Positions 1 through 12,708 of a stretch of DNA of 64,000 nt are shown here, piece after piece (within the stretch, counting starts at the first letter, position 1; each line of letters begins with the position of its first letter). Below the pieces are notes generated by a model. It ran no database searches and was not told the origin of the DNA. It worked only from the letters and a program-made list of their open reading frames with translations. Made by a program: the position numbers and the translations under genes. The DNA comes from Conus ventricosus (taxonomy: Eukaryota > Mollusca > Gastropoda > Neogastropoda > Conidae), in the NCBI GenBank assembly GCA_018398815.1, contig CM031622.1, positions 23,946,697 to 24,010,696 of the forward strand. The letters run 5' to 3'.

Positions 1-540
1 CGCCAGCCAAGTGGTTGACATAAGCCCCCTAACCAATACCCTGGGCGTCAGGCAGACAGTCCCACGTGTGTCGGTCCACCAATTAAGCATAGCTGAGCCC
101 CACGGAGACGTCCTGTCCACCCAGACAGACAAGTAGCTGACCGACGCCTCGATGTCAGTCAAAACCTTCTCGACCCCGATCAGACTCATCTGGCCATTTT
201 AGCACGGCGAGAGCAAATCCTAATCTTCCTCGTAGACATCGAGTGGCTGGACCACAGGTCTCGAAGGTCTGTCCAGACTCTTGGCGCTACCCAGACTCAT
301 ACAGCCCAATTACACCATGCGCACCATTAGTCAACGACGCCCGGAAAGTAGAGGAAAGGAAGAATGTTGGTGGGGTGAAATCAGCTAAATCAATTAAATA
401 CCATTGACCACCACAGAGAGTAAAGCGTTTAGCGTGACTGCCATGATTTTGAATATCCAAATGAATTAAGGAGATAAATTCTGTACGAATCGTAAAAATA
501 CTGACCGATGTAACTCGCCTTGGACAGATGAGTTTCAAGA
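1..540. other. Unassigned sequence
   Basis: I see mixed-composition sequence with no convincing open frame, repeat structure or RNA gene. The minus-strand frames here are short and resemble no family I know. Confidence 0.5.
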
Positions 541-900
541 TAAGATAAACGGATGAGAAGCAGAACGAGAGAAGAACGAACAGGGAGAGAGAGATGAGAG
601 TTCTGGTATATCACGCAGGAGAGAAAAGGCAAGAGAAGAAGAAGGAGAGAAACAACAGAGAGACAGAGAGAAGGTTCTAGGGCTGCTTTGAAGAGAACGA
701 GAGATGAAGGGAGGAAGAGAAGAGAACCAAGTGAAGAGATTATCAGAATCGTCTGCAGAGGAAGGACTAAAGAGAATGTGGAAGAGCGAGTTTGGCTAAC
801 AATAAGAGAAAAGAAAGAAAAGAAAAGGAAAGAAAAGCAACCATGGCCATATTAGAGACAACTAAAGAGAGAGAGAGAGAGTTGAAATGCGTATAATGAA
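541..900. repeat. Purine-rich degenerate GA tract
   Basis: The stretch is dominated by A and G on the plus strand, with many GAGA and GAAGA runs ending in a short pure GA repeat near 867-882. It looks like a decayed GA microsatellite. Confidence 0.7.
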
Positions 901-1704
901 GAAGGAAGAAAGGAGAACAGATCGATGTTGATAGTCACTTAGTTCCATCTTAACCAGGTACGACCACATACTTGCCATCGCCACTTTCATCGCATCCAAC
1001 TGACCAACGCAGCGGTCTAACCTGACCATTGCCAGCAGTCAGCTTGACCGTGCCAGCAGTCTAACAATACAGTGCAGCAGTTGTGTCGTGCTTGTGAAAA
1101 GAGACAGTGAAAAGAAAAAAAAGGTAAAAGAACGCCAGTGATTCGTGAATAGTTAATATCCACCTGCCATAAAGTAAAATCTATTTATACACCCGTTTAG
1201 TTTAATGATGTTTTAGATAAATGATTTTGTGAAGTTCAGAAAGAGAGATGTTTTTACTTTGGGTTATTTCCATATGCATTGATGTTTCGTTCTATGATCA
1301 TTGTATAAAATTATAGACATACGCTAGTGTTTGAGGTGACGAATGCATATATATGAATAGATCGTAAGCAAGCTGTGAGTGTGTCTGGCTGTGCGCTAGT
1401 CCTTCCTCCATTCGACCACACACCCGAGTGACATGACGCATCAACATGCCTACAATTAAAAGAATAACATGCTCCCATACAAAGAACAGAAACCTCTACA
1501 CTGACAAGCTATATGTCACCGTAGAAGAGACGTTTGACATTCCCTCCCCCAGTCCATCCTTCACCACCCTCACCACTCCCTCTCAATGATCTCCCCCTCC
1601 TACCCCAAAGACGCCATCCAAGGCTGTTTCTCTTGTAAAGCATGCACAGCCATTTTCTCATTTGTCACAGACAACTCCTGCAGCGCTTGATACAACCGGG
1701 TTTA
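901..1704. other. Unassigned sequence
   Basis: No gene or repeat family is recognised. The first part contains a few loose repeats of a CTGACCATTGCCAGCAGT-like phrase around 1000-1070. Confidence 0.4.
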
Positions 1705-2735
1705 AAATCACACACACACCCACACACAACACATCCACACAAAGTTCAGTGTGTATACTATTTTAAACCTCGTGTTGTAGCATAAAGAAAAAAACCACAC
1801 ACACATGTACACACATTCACAGCGTGTATTGACTTTAACCATCGTGTGTAGGGTCCTGAGAAAAAACACACAACACATCCACACAAAGTTCACCAGAGTG
1901 TATGACGTTAACCTATTTGCAAGTTGACTGGGAAAAAAACCACACAACACATGTACACAAAGTTCACAGCGATTGACTTCAACCTCGTGTTTTTGTAGAC
2001 TACCAGATAAAACCACGCACACATCCACACAAGTTCATAGAGTGTATGACGTTAAACCCCATGTTGCTGGAGCGGGAAAAAAAAAAACACACAACACATA
2101 TAACACAAAGTTCACGGTGTGTATGACTCTAACCTCGAGTTTGTAGAGAGAACAACCCACACAGCCCTATAAAAAATTCACAGTATGTATGAACTTCAAC
2201 CGAGTTGTGGAGAAAAACCACACAACACCTCACACAACGTTCACAGTGTGATGACTTTAACCTCGATTGTAAGAAAAACCTCATATCAACATATACACAA
2301 AGTTCACAGTGAGTATGACTTCTAACCTATAGCTGTAGAAAAAACAACATTGCACATATACACACGTTCACAGTGTGATGACTCTAACCTCGACCTGTAG
2401 GAAGAAAAACAACATACACATATACACAAAGTTTCACAGTGTGTATGAATCTAACCTCGAGCTGTAGAGAAAAACAACATAGCACATATACACAAAGTTC
2501 ACAGTGTGTATGACTCCTAACCTCGAGCTGTAGGAGAAAAACAACATAGCACATATACACAAAGTTCACAGTGTGTATGAACACTAACCTCGAGCTGTAG
2601 GGATAAAAACAACATGACACATATACACAAAGTTCCAGTGTTATGACTCTAACCTCGAGCTGTAGAGAAAAACAACATAGCACACATACACAAAGTCACA
2701 GTGTGTCTGACTCTAACCTCGACTGTAGGAGACCG
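1705..2735. repeat. Minisatellite, about 66-bp unit, about 15 copies
   Basis: The phrases ACACAAAGTTCACAGTGTG and ATGACTCTAACCTCGAGCTG recur about every 60-73 bp from 1739 to 2720, separated by A-rich linkers and CAACATAGCACATATA. Copies from 2360 on are the most alike; earlier ones are more diverged. The short minus-strand frames over the array are an artefact of the repeat. Confidence 0.9.
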
Positions 2736-2944
2736 GAAACACCACCAACACATTATTCACGAAGCGCGAAATTTTATGACTTACCGGTGTGGATATGAAG
2801 ATAACCTGTTTACTACAGATATCGGCAAAATCAACACACAGCCACCTTTTTTAGAAAATGCATTAACGTATGTAAATGAGACTCAAACATGTAGAAAAGA
2901 ATAATTAAAAAACAAATTGATATGCTAGCTAATTTAAACAAATT

Positions 2945-2946
<2 letters not shown>

Positions 2947-2991
<45 letters not shown>

Positions 2992-3004
2992 ACACACACA
3001 CACC
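2947..3004. repeat. (CA)n microsatellite
   Basis: About 28 CA dinucleotides with a few interruptions, followed to 3180 by a purine-rich degenerate GA/GACA tract. Confidence 0.95.
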
Positions 3005-3204
3005 CACACACTAACACAGAGGTGCGCACAGGCAACAACAGGTAGATAAAAGAAGAAGACAGGGGGGGAAAGAGAAGAGAAGAGAAGAGAGAAGAGAGAG
3101 AGAAGAGAGGTAGAAGGCAACAGACAAGACAGAGACAGACAACAGACAGGCAGACAACAGACAAGAGAGGGACAGAAAGACGTGTCCCCCAGTCTAACCA
3201 ATCT

Positions 3205-4545
3205 TCACATAATTGCATGGCCCTGTCAGCTCTCTCCTCATCCCAACCATTTTGCCCCATCCTACCCCCCCCCCAACTCCGCCACTCAACCCCCCCCCCC
3301 CCTCCCCCACACCCTTCACATGTCATATACTTCCGCGTGTCTGTCCACCCATGCTGGGAAAGCAGCATTCTTTTATGGCCCCGATGCCGTACTTATGTGG
3401 TCACTACACATGGACAACGCTAAAAACATTGCCTGCCGCAATCAACTCGTTGTTCACACATATTCACGCGACCACACAGATCCTATAGTCACTAAATACA
3501 TGGCACAGATGAAAACGATAAACACGTTTCAAATTCTGTTCTTTTTGACAAAAATCATAAATCTAGTTCTAAGAGACTGAAGAGCTGCTAGTTGATGAGT
3601 GGTGTAGGACAGGAACATCCACTCAACTCACTCAACTAAGCAGCTCCAAGTTTTCATCTTCCAACCGGAACAGACACTTGCCAGCTCCCTCTCCCATCTC
3701 GCACTCTCCAAACTCTCTCATACTGACCAGTGCCCTTGTGACATGCTCTCAAACTCCACCTAACCATCTGACAGACCCCCACCCCCCCCCCCCCCCCGCT
3801 CCTTTGTGAACCTTGAGACCCAGAACGTGCCCAAGTCCAGTTGAGTCAGCAAAGCTGTGGAGATCGTGGGAATCTCTGCGGCAGACGGCTGACTTCGCCT
3901 TAGTAATAAACGACTGATGATCTACAATGCCGTGAACGCGAAAGAAAACGAAAGAAAGAAATCTTCAGTTAATGAAGTGTTTAAATATATCGTGACTAGA
4001 GTTCAGCTGCGCAGTCCGTGGACAGTCATTGAATACGAGAGCTCCAACCGCGCAAAGCACAGCACAAACGCACTGTCTCTGAGCACTGACCACTGAAACA
4101 AAAGTATCGCAGCCCACTCCAACACTTCTGATGGAACACCCCCACTGCCCAAACGCGGTCAACTCAGGCTGTTCCTCTACTATAGAAGACCAACAAATCT
4201 CCTCCCCACCCCTTCCACTGAGAAGTCAAAATGTCCCCAGCCTCTGCTCTCGCAAGATGAGGACAAAATTACTGAATGATTCAACGAAACGTCACGGAAT
4301 AGAAAACAAAGCGGGCGCGAAGACGAACCCTGTAAGTTCTGTCTGGAATCCGTGCAACAAACCGATTAATGGAAATCCAGGACCCAGTCAGCCCAGTTAG
4401 GGCCTATGCAAAAACAACTGAGACGTATGTTGACACATGTGGTGGAAAATAGTACATGACCTGAAAACAAACACACCGACATTTTCTACCCGATCCAGTC
4501 AAAGCGTGATCCAGATCCCTTCCAGCTGGCAGGTCTCCATCTCCT
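3205..4545. other. Unassigned sequence with C-homopolymers
   Basis: Poly-C runs occur near 3269, 3290 and 3782. Around 3870-3950 a phrase reading RLMIYNAV recalls the thumb region of non-LTR reverse transcriptases, but it is too short to call. Nothing else is recognised. Confidence 0.4.
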
Positions 4546-4547
4546 GA

Positions 4548-5610
4548 ATGTCCTTTCAATCATCCTCCAGTCATTGTAAGGTCTTTTTTGTAAGTATCAG
4601 AAATCCTCCTTTTTATTATCAACCAGTCATTGTAAGGTCATATGTAAGGTCAGAATTCTCCTTCATTATCCCCAGTCATTGCAAGTCAGTTATAAGTCAG
4701 AATCCTTCTTTCATTACCGCCATATCATGTAATCATTTTTTCAAGGTCAGAATCCTGCTTTGCATTACCCCACATCACTGTAAGTCATTTGTTAAGTCAG
4801 AATTACTTCATTATCCTCCAGTCATTGTAACGGTCATTTTTTCTAGTCAGAATCCCTTCTTTCATATCACCCCGTCACGTAAGGTCATTAAGGTCAAATC
4901 CCCTTTCATCCTCCACCAGTCATATGTAAGGTCATTTCTTAAGGTCAAATCCTCCTTTCAATCCTCCTCCAGTCATTGTAAGGTCATTCCCCTTAAGACA
5001 GAATCCTCCATTCATCCCCTCCAGTCATTTTAAGTCATTTTAAAGTCAACATCCTCCTTTCATCCTCCTCCATCATTGTAAGGTCCATTTTTTTAAGGTC
5101 AAATCCTCCTTTCATCCTCCTCAGTCATGGTTAAGTCATTTTTTTCGAAGGTCAGAATCCTTTCTTTTCCTTATCAACCAGTCTTTGTAAGGTCTTTTTT
5201 TTTATAAGGTCAGAATCCCTCCTTATCATTAATCTCCATTCATTGTAGAGGTCATTGTTGAAATCAAAGCCTCCTTTTATTATCCTCCATCATTGTAAGG
5301 TCAATTTTAAGAGTCAACATCCTCCTTCCATGTCATCCGGTCACTGTAAGTCATTTGTATGGACATAATCCACCTTTCATTATTCAGTCATTTTTAAGGA
5401 CAGAATCCTCCTTTCATTCCCATCAAGTCCTCATTGGAGGTCATTCTTGTATGACAGAATCCCCTTTCATATCACCAGTCATTGTGAAGTCATTTTAAGT
5501 CAGAATCATCCTTTCATATCATCCCAGTCATTATAGGGTCATTTTTACGGACAAAAACCAATCACAATCATCCAGACACTGTCAGAGTCGATTCCTTTAA
5601 GGGCATGAAT
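4548..5610. repeat. Minisatellite, about 50-bp unit, about 20 degenerate copies
   Basis: The unit is roughly CAGTCATTGTAAGGTCAT, TTTTTAAGGTCAGAATCC and TCCTTTCATTATCCTC in series. It recurs from 4555 to 5600 with frequent small indels. Each unit carries up to two AAGGTCA motifs. The plus-strand frame over 4548-5033 is periodic repeat translation, not a gene. Confidence 0.9.
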
Positions 5611-6185
5611 CCATTTCCTGTTGTCAAGTTATTACTGAATGTTTTTAATCTTGTCTTCTGCGGATCATTTTGTTAAAGTTTCTATGGTTGGGTTGATTAC
5701 TGTCAAGTGATATTGTCACTGTATCTCTGGCATGAATGTGCCCCTCCTCCTCCCCAACGCCGTCCCCTTTTGACATGCCCAGATATGCGAGAGTGGTTGT
5801 GGTGAATACCGAAACACAGACAGCGATTCTCGATACCAACGAGGTTCGACAAACCACGAGAACGAGAAAACTCCACCTGCTCATTCTTCACAACCGAGTT
5901 CGCTTCACGAGCCGTTTCCCCCCCCTCTGACAAAGACGAATGTCAGAAATGACGTCCCCAAAACAGGGGATATAAATGTAACGATGATGTATTCGTTCAC
6001 GCGGGCTGGTTTTCACAGAGTTGGGCATTGTTTCCGAGGCCGTCTAAAATGCGGGCCTCAGTGGGAAGGGGCATGGAGGTCGACTTAAGCTAGCACGGGG
6101 AGCTATGCGGCATTCCGGTAGGTCGCTAGGTTGTCTTTTAACGTTGTGTTCTGTTAATATATCCTAGCCCTGGTTTTATGAGTCA

Positions 6186-6186
<1 letters not shown>

Positions 6187-6234
<48 letters not shown>

Positions 6235-6241
6235 GTGTGTT

Positions 6242-6283
<42 letters not shown>

Positions 6284-6408
6284 AGAGAGAGAGAGAGGAG
6301 AGGACAGTCAAAGGAGAGACTGAGAATAGAACAACAGCCAACAAGACTGGTAGAGATATAACGGATAACCAGACAGTGACCAAAGAACAATGCAGAGAGA
6401 GAGATAGA

Positions 6409-6443
<35 letters not shown>
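6187..6443. repeat. (GT)n and (GA)n compound microsatellite
   Basis: A GT tract of about 50 bp (6187-6237) is followed by GA tracts at 6244-6300 and 6400-6443. Just after it, 6445-6545 carries a GACAAGACAAGACAAATTCC phrase and a T-run that resemble the end of a dispersed element, with no second copy here to prove it. Confidence 0.9.
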
Positions 6444-6446
<3 letters not shown>

Positions 6447-6889
6447 AAGACAAGACAAGACAAATTCCTTTATTTACGGAGGTATAAATAGATAACACTA
6501 CTCTTTTTTTACATCCATCCTCGCCCTGAGTAGGGACTACAACATGCATGAAATCAATTTAATGTAATAAATCAAAGAAGCAAGCAAAGCGTCATGTAAT
6601 CATAGAGGAACATCAAATGAAAATAGAAATAAATGAAAACAAACAAAAAATAAGAATAATAATCAACAAAACAACAACAAAAAATAATAATAGCCAAAAA
6701 AAAAGAAGAAAAAAACGAAAATATAATGAAGAGAAGGAGAGAGCGGGTTAGGGAGTGAGAGGTGGCTGGGGAAACAATGTAAGTGTACTACAACGTACAA
6801 GATTGGCATTAAGAAAACAGACAGTAAGTGAATAAGACAAAGTGCGTACATATTTTTGAACACACAAATCACACGCACTTGCACCATGA

Positions 6890-6937
6890 GAGAAGGAGAA
6901 GAAAGAGAGAGAGAGAGAGAGAAGAGAGAAGTGAAGA

Positions 6938-6983
<46 letters not shown>

Positions 6984-7278
6984 AGGCACCACATGCCATT
7001 CCATTTTTCGCAATGGAGCAATGAAAATACGTAACGTATTTAAGCAAAGTGGAATACATAGGGGGGGGAGGGGGGGGGAAAAAAAGAGAGAAGAGAGAGA
7101 GAGAGAGAGAGAGAAGAAGAGGATGGAAGGGAAGGGGGAACATCATGAGATGTAATGATTGAAATGAACTGTACTAAAACGTACAATAATTAGCCTGAAA
7201 CAATCAGAAGTAAAATGAATAACATACAAAATATGACGGAATACGAACAAACACACGCCCACTCCACAGACAAGCAGA

Positions 7279-7312
<34 letters not shown>

Positions 7313-7382
7313 GCAGAGAGAGAGAGAGAAAGAAGAGAGAAGAGGAAGAGAGAGAGAGAGAGAGAGAGAAGAGAGAGAGTGA
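6890..7382. repeat. GA-rich microsatellite cluster
   Basis: Pure or near-pure GA tracts occur at 6903-6980, 7083-7115 and 7278-7380, separated by A-rich unique-looking sequence. A phrase containing AACATACAAAATATGACGG or a related string separates the tracts, which may mark a small dispersed unit. Confidence 0.85.
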
Positions 7383-7440
7383 AAAAAGGGGACAACATAA
7401 ATCATTTTTCATAAGATTATATCCAATTCACACATCTATA

Positions 7441-7597
7441 ACCCACACATACACATATCATACACACACCCACACAACACACACACACACACACACACAA
7501 CACAACACACACACACATATATATAATATATAATATATAATATATAATAAAACATTAATACAACACACATATAAACAGACAATATATATAAATATAT

Positions 7598-7628
<31 letters not shown>

Positions 7629-7850
7629 CAATACACACACATATACATACATATACAACAAACTCCCCACACATATACATATACCACTCATACATGTACA
7701 TACATACATACACCACTCACATACACATGCATGGCGTCACACGCACATAATATATATACAACACATACATACATACATACCAAACATACTACATACCATA
7801 CACACACACTGGTGATATATATTATATATATCAAGATAACTTGATACATG
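7441..7850. repeat. CA/TA-rich low-complexity tract
   Basis: Alternating CA, TA and CATA repeats run through the segment, including a TA tract near 7595-7625. The 36-residue-type minus-strand frames over it are spurious. Confidence 0.9.
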
Positions 7851-7952
7851 AAAAATAGAAGAAAAAAACACTAGAAAAGACAAATTGGTTAATGCATGAA
7901 AAATGGATGATTTATCTTGAGATTACTTTATTACTTGGTTTTTTATTTATTT

Positions 7953-9245
7953 TTATTTATTTTCTTTTTTATTATTTTTTAACCGCAGAAGATGGGTAAG
8001 TAAATGTTGTTGACAGTTGTGTACAATGGATGTTTGATGATTCTGGAAGGAGTTCCACAAAGAGGTTCCCGAGTACGATAGACTTGATTTAAAAACGTTC
8101 AATCTGGGATTGGATATGGAGTATGTGGAGATTTCTTCTCGACAGAATTTTGAAAATCGTCTCATAAAATTGTTGATCATTCCCGTCAGAATCTTGTGCC
8201 ATCCTTAGCCCGTTGTTGTATTTGATCCTCTGGCTGAATGGAAAATTGAAGATGTTTATAATCAAGCTTTCGAGGCTAGTTTCTTCAGAAGGAATTAGTT
8301 AGAGCGCCTCGTTTAATGTAGCTGGAACAATGTTTATGTGTTTGCACTTGCATAATCTCTCCCATATTAGTCGATGCAAAATCAACATTAGACTAAAATA
8401 GCTGGACAAAAAGTTTCGTAAGACGTCAAGAAAGTGTTATTGATGATTTGGTGAGCAGGATAGACTTTCAGGAGAGCTTTTTGCATAGTCAACGTTATGT
8501 GGGATTCCAGCTGAGACTATTTCAATTATTAGTCCTAATACTTCATGATGAGTGACTATTGTTCCACAATACATTATTGAGGTGTATTTGAGGGAAATCA
8601 TTGGTGAGCTTATGTCTTTTTTGCCTATTTTGAAATGTACATGATTTTGTGTGGAAAAGGACCATATGATTTAGTTCTGTCCATTTTACAAGGTCGTTGG
8701 AACTCTCTTGCAAATGTTTTGAAAGACTGGAAGGGAAATTATCGGTTAATTGTGTGTCATCTGCAAAGAGGTCCATTAGAATCTCACATTAGGTAGTTCA
8801 TAAATGTAGATTAGAAGAGTAGCGGGCCTAAAATGGAGCTTGTGGAACGCCATACCTTAAATTTTTTGAAAGACATCCGTCCCCGATAAGACCATTGTTT
8901 CGTTTGTGATGTATGATTTTAGAAGGAGAAGGGCATCCTGAAGACCGTTATCTCCAGTTTCGATATAATTGATTGTGTCAATGACAATCAAGAGGGGGGG
9001 TGTTATCAAACAATAAGACACCACAATATCTGTTGTTATTATATTATTAAGACACACATCTACAAGATTGATTAATGCAGAATGCAGGAATGTTTTCTGT
9101 CTAAACCATACTTCCGATGGAGCAAATCGTACTTGTTGAAGTGATGAAGGATGTGTTATTTTAAATCTTTTTCTAAGTTTGGAAAGATAATAAATTGATA
9201 TTGGTCCCTGTAGTTTGAAGGATTCAGAAATATCACAATTTTATG
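7953..9245 (-). pseudogene. Broken LINE reverse transcriptase (CR1/jockey-like)
   Basis: Read on the minus strand, landmarks of a non-LTR reverse transcriptase appear in the right order but in shifting frames. They are YRDQYQFIIFPNL (cf. NYRPISILPNL) near 9200, a KHSCILH motif near 9090, DTIN near 8965, GLQDALLLLKSYIT near 8930, YGVPQ near 8845, the catalytic LFADDTQL at about 8770, and the C-terminal SYSGTSLWNSF near 8065. The 5' part with the endonuclease is missing. The product would copy its own RNA into DNA at a nicked target. Many frameshifts and stops make it non-coding as shown, though part may be sequencing error. The clade assignment is tentative. Confidence 0.85.
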
Positions 9246-9274
9246 AATGGGTATAACTTTAACTGAAGAGAAGA

Positions 9275-9275
9275 C

Positions 9276-9332
<57 letters not shown>

Positions 9333-9337
9333 GAGAA
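9275..9337. repeat. (GA)n microsatellite
   Basis: About 30 GA dinucleotides, just upstream (minus-strand sense) of the LINE remnant. Confidence 0.95.
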
Positions 9338-9436
9338 GAGTTTAGCAGCGATCTTGCAATGTAAAAGCATTCATTATTACGGGTTTTTTATCTGGAAACT
9401 ACCATAGTGATCTTCTTTTCCATCTGTTGGCACAGT

Positions 9437-9570
9437 CGTGGTATACCAGTCACACATGAAACATTTGATAGTAAATGTTAATCATCAGTAGTAACACGAG
9501 TAGTAACAACACAGTAGCTACTATAGTCCAGAACCCCCCTCCCCCCCCTCCCCTGTCCCTGCCATAATAC
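9437..9570 (+). repeat. Dispersed repeat, copy 1 of 2
   Basis: The segment shares an ordered series of phrases with 11393-11560: TACCAGTCACA, TTTGATAGTAAATGT, ACACGAGTAGTAA, CAGTAGCT and AGAACCCCCC, followed by related C-rich sequence. Both copies are in the same orientation and flank the SINE at 9901. The family is unknown. Confidence 0.75.
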
Positions 9571-9589
9571 GCACAACTACGATAAGAGA

Positions 9590-9895
9590 TCACCAATGCA
9601 ACACATACACGGGAGCACGCGCACTGCACGCTACGCACGCGCGCACACACACAACACACTCACTGGATACACGCACACGCGCATATCACAAACGAACACT
9701 CCACACACATCACACACACACACACACGACACACATCACACACACATTTGACACACGCGCGCGTACATGACAAACGCGAACACAAACTCAAACACACATA
9801 CACACACACAACGCACGGGCGCGCACACTTTACAAGACGCATACACACACTCCCACTCCCACTCACACACCGCACACGCACACCACACACACAAC
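9590..9895. repeat. CA/CG-rich alternating purine-pyrimidine tract
   Basis: The stretch is made of CACACA, CGCGCGCACACA and similar alternating runs, compatible with a Z-DNA-prone sequence. Confidence 0.8.
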
Positions 9896-9900
9896 TCAAC

Positions 9901-10421
9901 CGGAAATAGTTCGTGGTAGAGCGCCTGACTCCGTATCTGGTGATCCTGGGGTAGCGGTTTCGATCCTCCGCCGGCTTTCGTACAGGGATTTTTTCCCTCG
10001 AGTTAACATTTGTTCTGACCATCCATTTCCCATACAGTTCCTTCGAATTAACATAAAACCGAGTCCCGTGTGTGAACGCACGCATAACATCCTTGCACAC
10101 ACGAAAAAATCCCATCACACAACTTTCGAACGAGTAGCCATTTGCCATTGGATGACGACACAACGTTACACATAGCATGCAACCCTGCTGAAAATGAAAG
10201 AATGAAGGAATAAGGAAAATGCTGATCGATAATGAACGATACTGACTGGATACACGGGAAACGACTGAATGAAAGCGCCAGACTGGCAGCCTTCATCGCA
10301 CAAACTACTCCAGTTTAGCAGCACCGTTGTGTAACCGAGTGTTGATTACGCTTAGAGACATGCCTCTAGCCGCGAAAGGCGCGAAATAAGTATTCATTAT
10401 TATTAGTATTATTATTATTAC
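9901..10421 (+). mobile_element. tRNA-derived SINE, family A, copy 1
   Basis: The head resembles a tRNA gene: an A-box-like TAGTTCGTGGTAGAGCGC at about 9907 and a B-box-like GGTTTCGATCC at about 9956. The body then matches 17588-18058 in order: TTTTTCCCTCGAG, GTTCTGACCA, CCTTCGAA, AAACCGA, GTGAACGCAC, TTGCACACACG and AACTTTCG. It ends with AAGGCGCGAAATAAGTATTC and an (ATT)n tail at 10395-10420. Transcription would be by RNA polymerase III from the internal boxes, with movement dependent on a LINE. No target duplication was identified. Confidence 0.8.
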
Positions 10422-11392
10422 CCACACACACACACACACGCGCGCGCACAACAACAAAAACACATAGCTACACACACTTACACACACCCACTTGCGTTGC
10501 GTTTTAAAAAAGAATAGCCCACAGTTGCCTATAACTGCATTTATATTCTGTGGTAGTGTCCTTTGACAACAGCTGTCTGGCTGGTCTGGAACATTCAATG
10601 GTCTCATGGAAGGATAACTGTGGTGGGGTGGGTCCATGAGGAGATTTATCCACTTCAAAGGCCTGAAGCTTGTAGTTCTCTTTGTCGGATTTCTGTCCGT
10701 TTACAAAGATCACAATATAGCAGAATAATAAGGGAAAACAGTAAATTGAAAAAAAAAAGAAAACAGCGCTTGCCAAGTATTTCTCTAACTTACAGACCAG
10801 GTTGATGTACAACCGGCAACTAAAAAAAGCAGACAATATTACCGCTCAACAATGCAAGGCAACACAGTACAACAGAATCAACCCGTTCAGTTTCGTTTAA
10901 ATCGTTTACAGCCCGGGCACTTGACACGACGATTCACCGATCATCCAGTTTGGTTCTAACTGAGCAATACTATTTCTGCGGAGACTCCGTTACGTAAAGT
11001 CAAACAACATGGAAATCAAAACCAGCACTTGAGCGCAATTCAGTAGCATACAGAGTCCCCTAGTGGTTGCCTTATTGCAGCTGTCGTTCTCAAGAGAACA
11101 CACACCCATATCATGTCTTCTTGTCTTTGAAGTCAATTCCTTACAGTTTAGACAGATCATGATAGAACGTTAGATAATGTTTCAGTTTCAGGAGGCGTCA
11201 CGCGTGCGGAATAGTCCATATACGCTACACCACACCGCTAAGTTTCGAGACCACACTGCGCATAAATATAAGCTGATAGATAAATGATTAATTACTAAGA
11301 TGAGAAAATTTAAAAAAAGAAGAATCTCGTGGCTACTAAGACTTCACAGATGTCCTACCTGCGCAGGAACCCTCACACGGGGCAGACCCTGT
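10422..11392. other. Unassigned sequence, possible unique region
   Basis: A CA/CG tract occupies 10430-10495. From 10560 to 10740 there is moderately complex sequence; its minus-strand reading contains NGQKSDKENYKLQAFEVDKS and further residues without repeats. I do not recognise the product, and no splice sites are convincing. It might be an exon or old transposon sequence. Confidence 0.35.
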
Positions 11393-11488
11393 CTTGTACC
11401 AGTCACAGTTAAAAACATTTTGATAGTAAATGTCTCAATTAGTACAACACGAGTAGTAATAATAGCAGTAGCTGACTAGTGGTAGCAG

Positions 11489-11523
<35 letters not shown>

Positions 11524-11560
11524 CTCACTGCCTGGCCACTACGATCCATTGTCACCAACG
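11393..11560 (+). repeat. Dispersed repeat, copy 2 of 2, with C-homopolymer
   Basis: Related to 9437-9570 in the same orientation. It ends in a run of about 30 C residues (11492-11522), where the other copy has a shorter C-rich stretch. Homopolymer length here should not be trusted. Confidence 0.75.
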
Positions 11561-12254
11561 CACACACAAACCATATTTTTCAAAACTTCCCAAAAATCAA
11601 AAATTGCTCCAAACCTTTCTTCCGTAAAATGTTAGATCAGATGAAGTAACCGTTTCGTGTGTTTGGGGTTCTTTCATAAATACCAACCACACTCACAGGA
11701 ACAGATTCGACAATTTACATGAGTCGCTGTAAAGAGTTTATGGCGACATCACGTAGGCCGAAGTCCCAGCACTCTGTAAGAACACTTACAGTGAGTGGTA
11801 CATGGAATACACCATGGAAGCTTCTTCACCCTTTTGACAGATACCATTGAGTGTACTAAAGACTGGCCTGTTTGTAACCGCATCAAAACTAACTTCCATT
11901 ATGCCCCCGAGTGCAGATGCCAAACTGGTCACCAATCTCAGCGTTGATTTTTCACCCCTCCAGCTTCGCTTTATCACACTCTCATCGATCCTCCTCTTGT
12001 TTGACGACCTTTACATCTGACGACGTCTCGCCACATAACTGCCATTATTAGATGGTGCTCTTGACCTTTACAAACAATAACATTTTAGGGACCGATTACA
12101 GCGTAATTTCGACGTTTTTGTCTAGTAGTCCCTGTCCGTCACGTGCTGACAGCATTTCAAAGTCAATTCAGCGTTTGTATCTCGCGCTTTCCATCCTTTT
12201 TTTCTGCTGAACGAGATCAGGACTCGTTTCTCTTGGCTCCAGTTTAAATGTTGG
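11561..12254. other. Unassigned sequence
   Basis: Mixed-composition sequence with no recognisable gene, repeat or RNA. Confidence 0.4.
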
Positions 12255-12708
12255 CTTTGGATGAATTAAAATGAGAATTACAACACCCCTCCCCCCCCCC
12301 ATCTCATCTAGCTGAATTAAAGGAGAAATAATCCACCCCCACTAGGCTGAATTAAAGAGAAATAATCCTCCCCCCCCCCCAAACTCTAGCTGAATTAAAG
12401 AGAAATGGATCCACCCCCCATCTAGGCTGAATTAAAGATAATAATGAAATAATCCCACCCTCATCAAGGATGAATTAAGCAGAAATAATCCAAAACCCCC
12501 CACCCCCACCCCCCATCCTAGGCTGAGTAAAGAACATAATCCCCCCCACCCCCCCCCCCCCCCATCAAGGCTGAATAAATGAGACAAAAATCCACAGCCC
12601 CCATCTCGCTGAATTAAAGAGAAATAATCCACCCCCATCTAAGCTGACTTAAAGAGAAATAATCCACCCCCACCAAGGCTGAATTAAAAGAGAAGTGATC
12701 CACCCCCA
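12255..12708. repeat. Minisatellite, about 35-bp unit, about 12 copies
   Basis: The unit GCTGAATTAAAGAGAAATAA then TCCACCCCCATCTAG recurs with variable C-run length from 12305 to 12700. Expansion of the C-runs accounts for most of the length variation. Confidence 0.9.

Noticed and set aside
3870..3955. LRLSNKRLMIYNAV reading resembling a LINE thumb region
   Set aside because: Too short and flanked by unrelated readings; could be chance.
9901..9975. Possible tRNA gene
   Set aside because: A- and B-box-like sequences exist but no acceptor stem closes, and the same sequence continues into a SINE body shared with 17588-18058.
10504..10836. Minus-strand frame with NGQKSDKENYKLQAFEVDKS as a possible exon
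   Set aside because: Composition is ordinary but no family is recognised and splice sites are not convincing, so I left it as unassigned.
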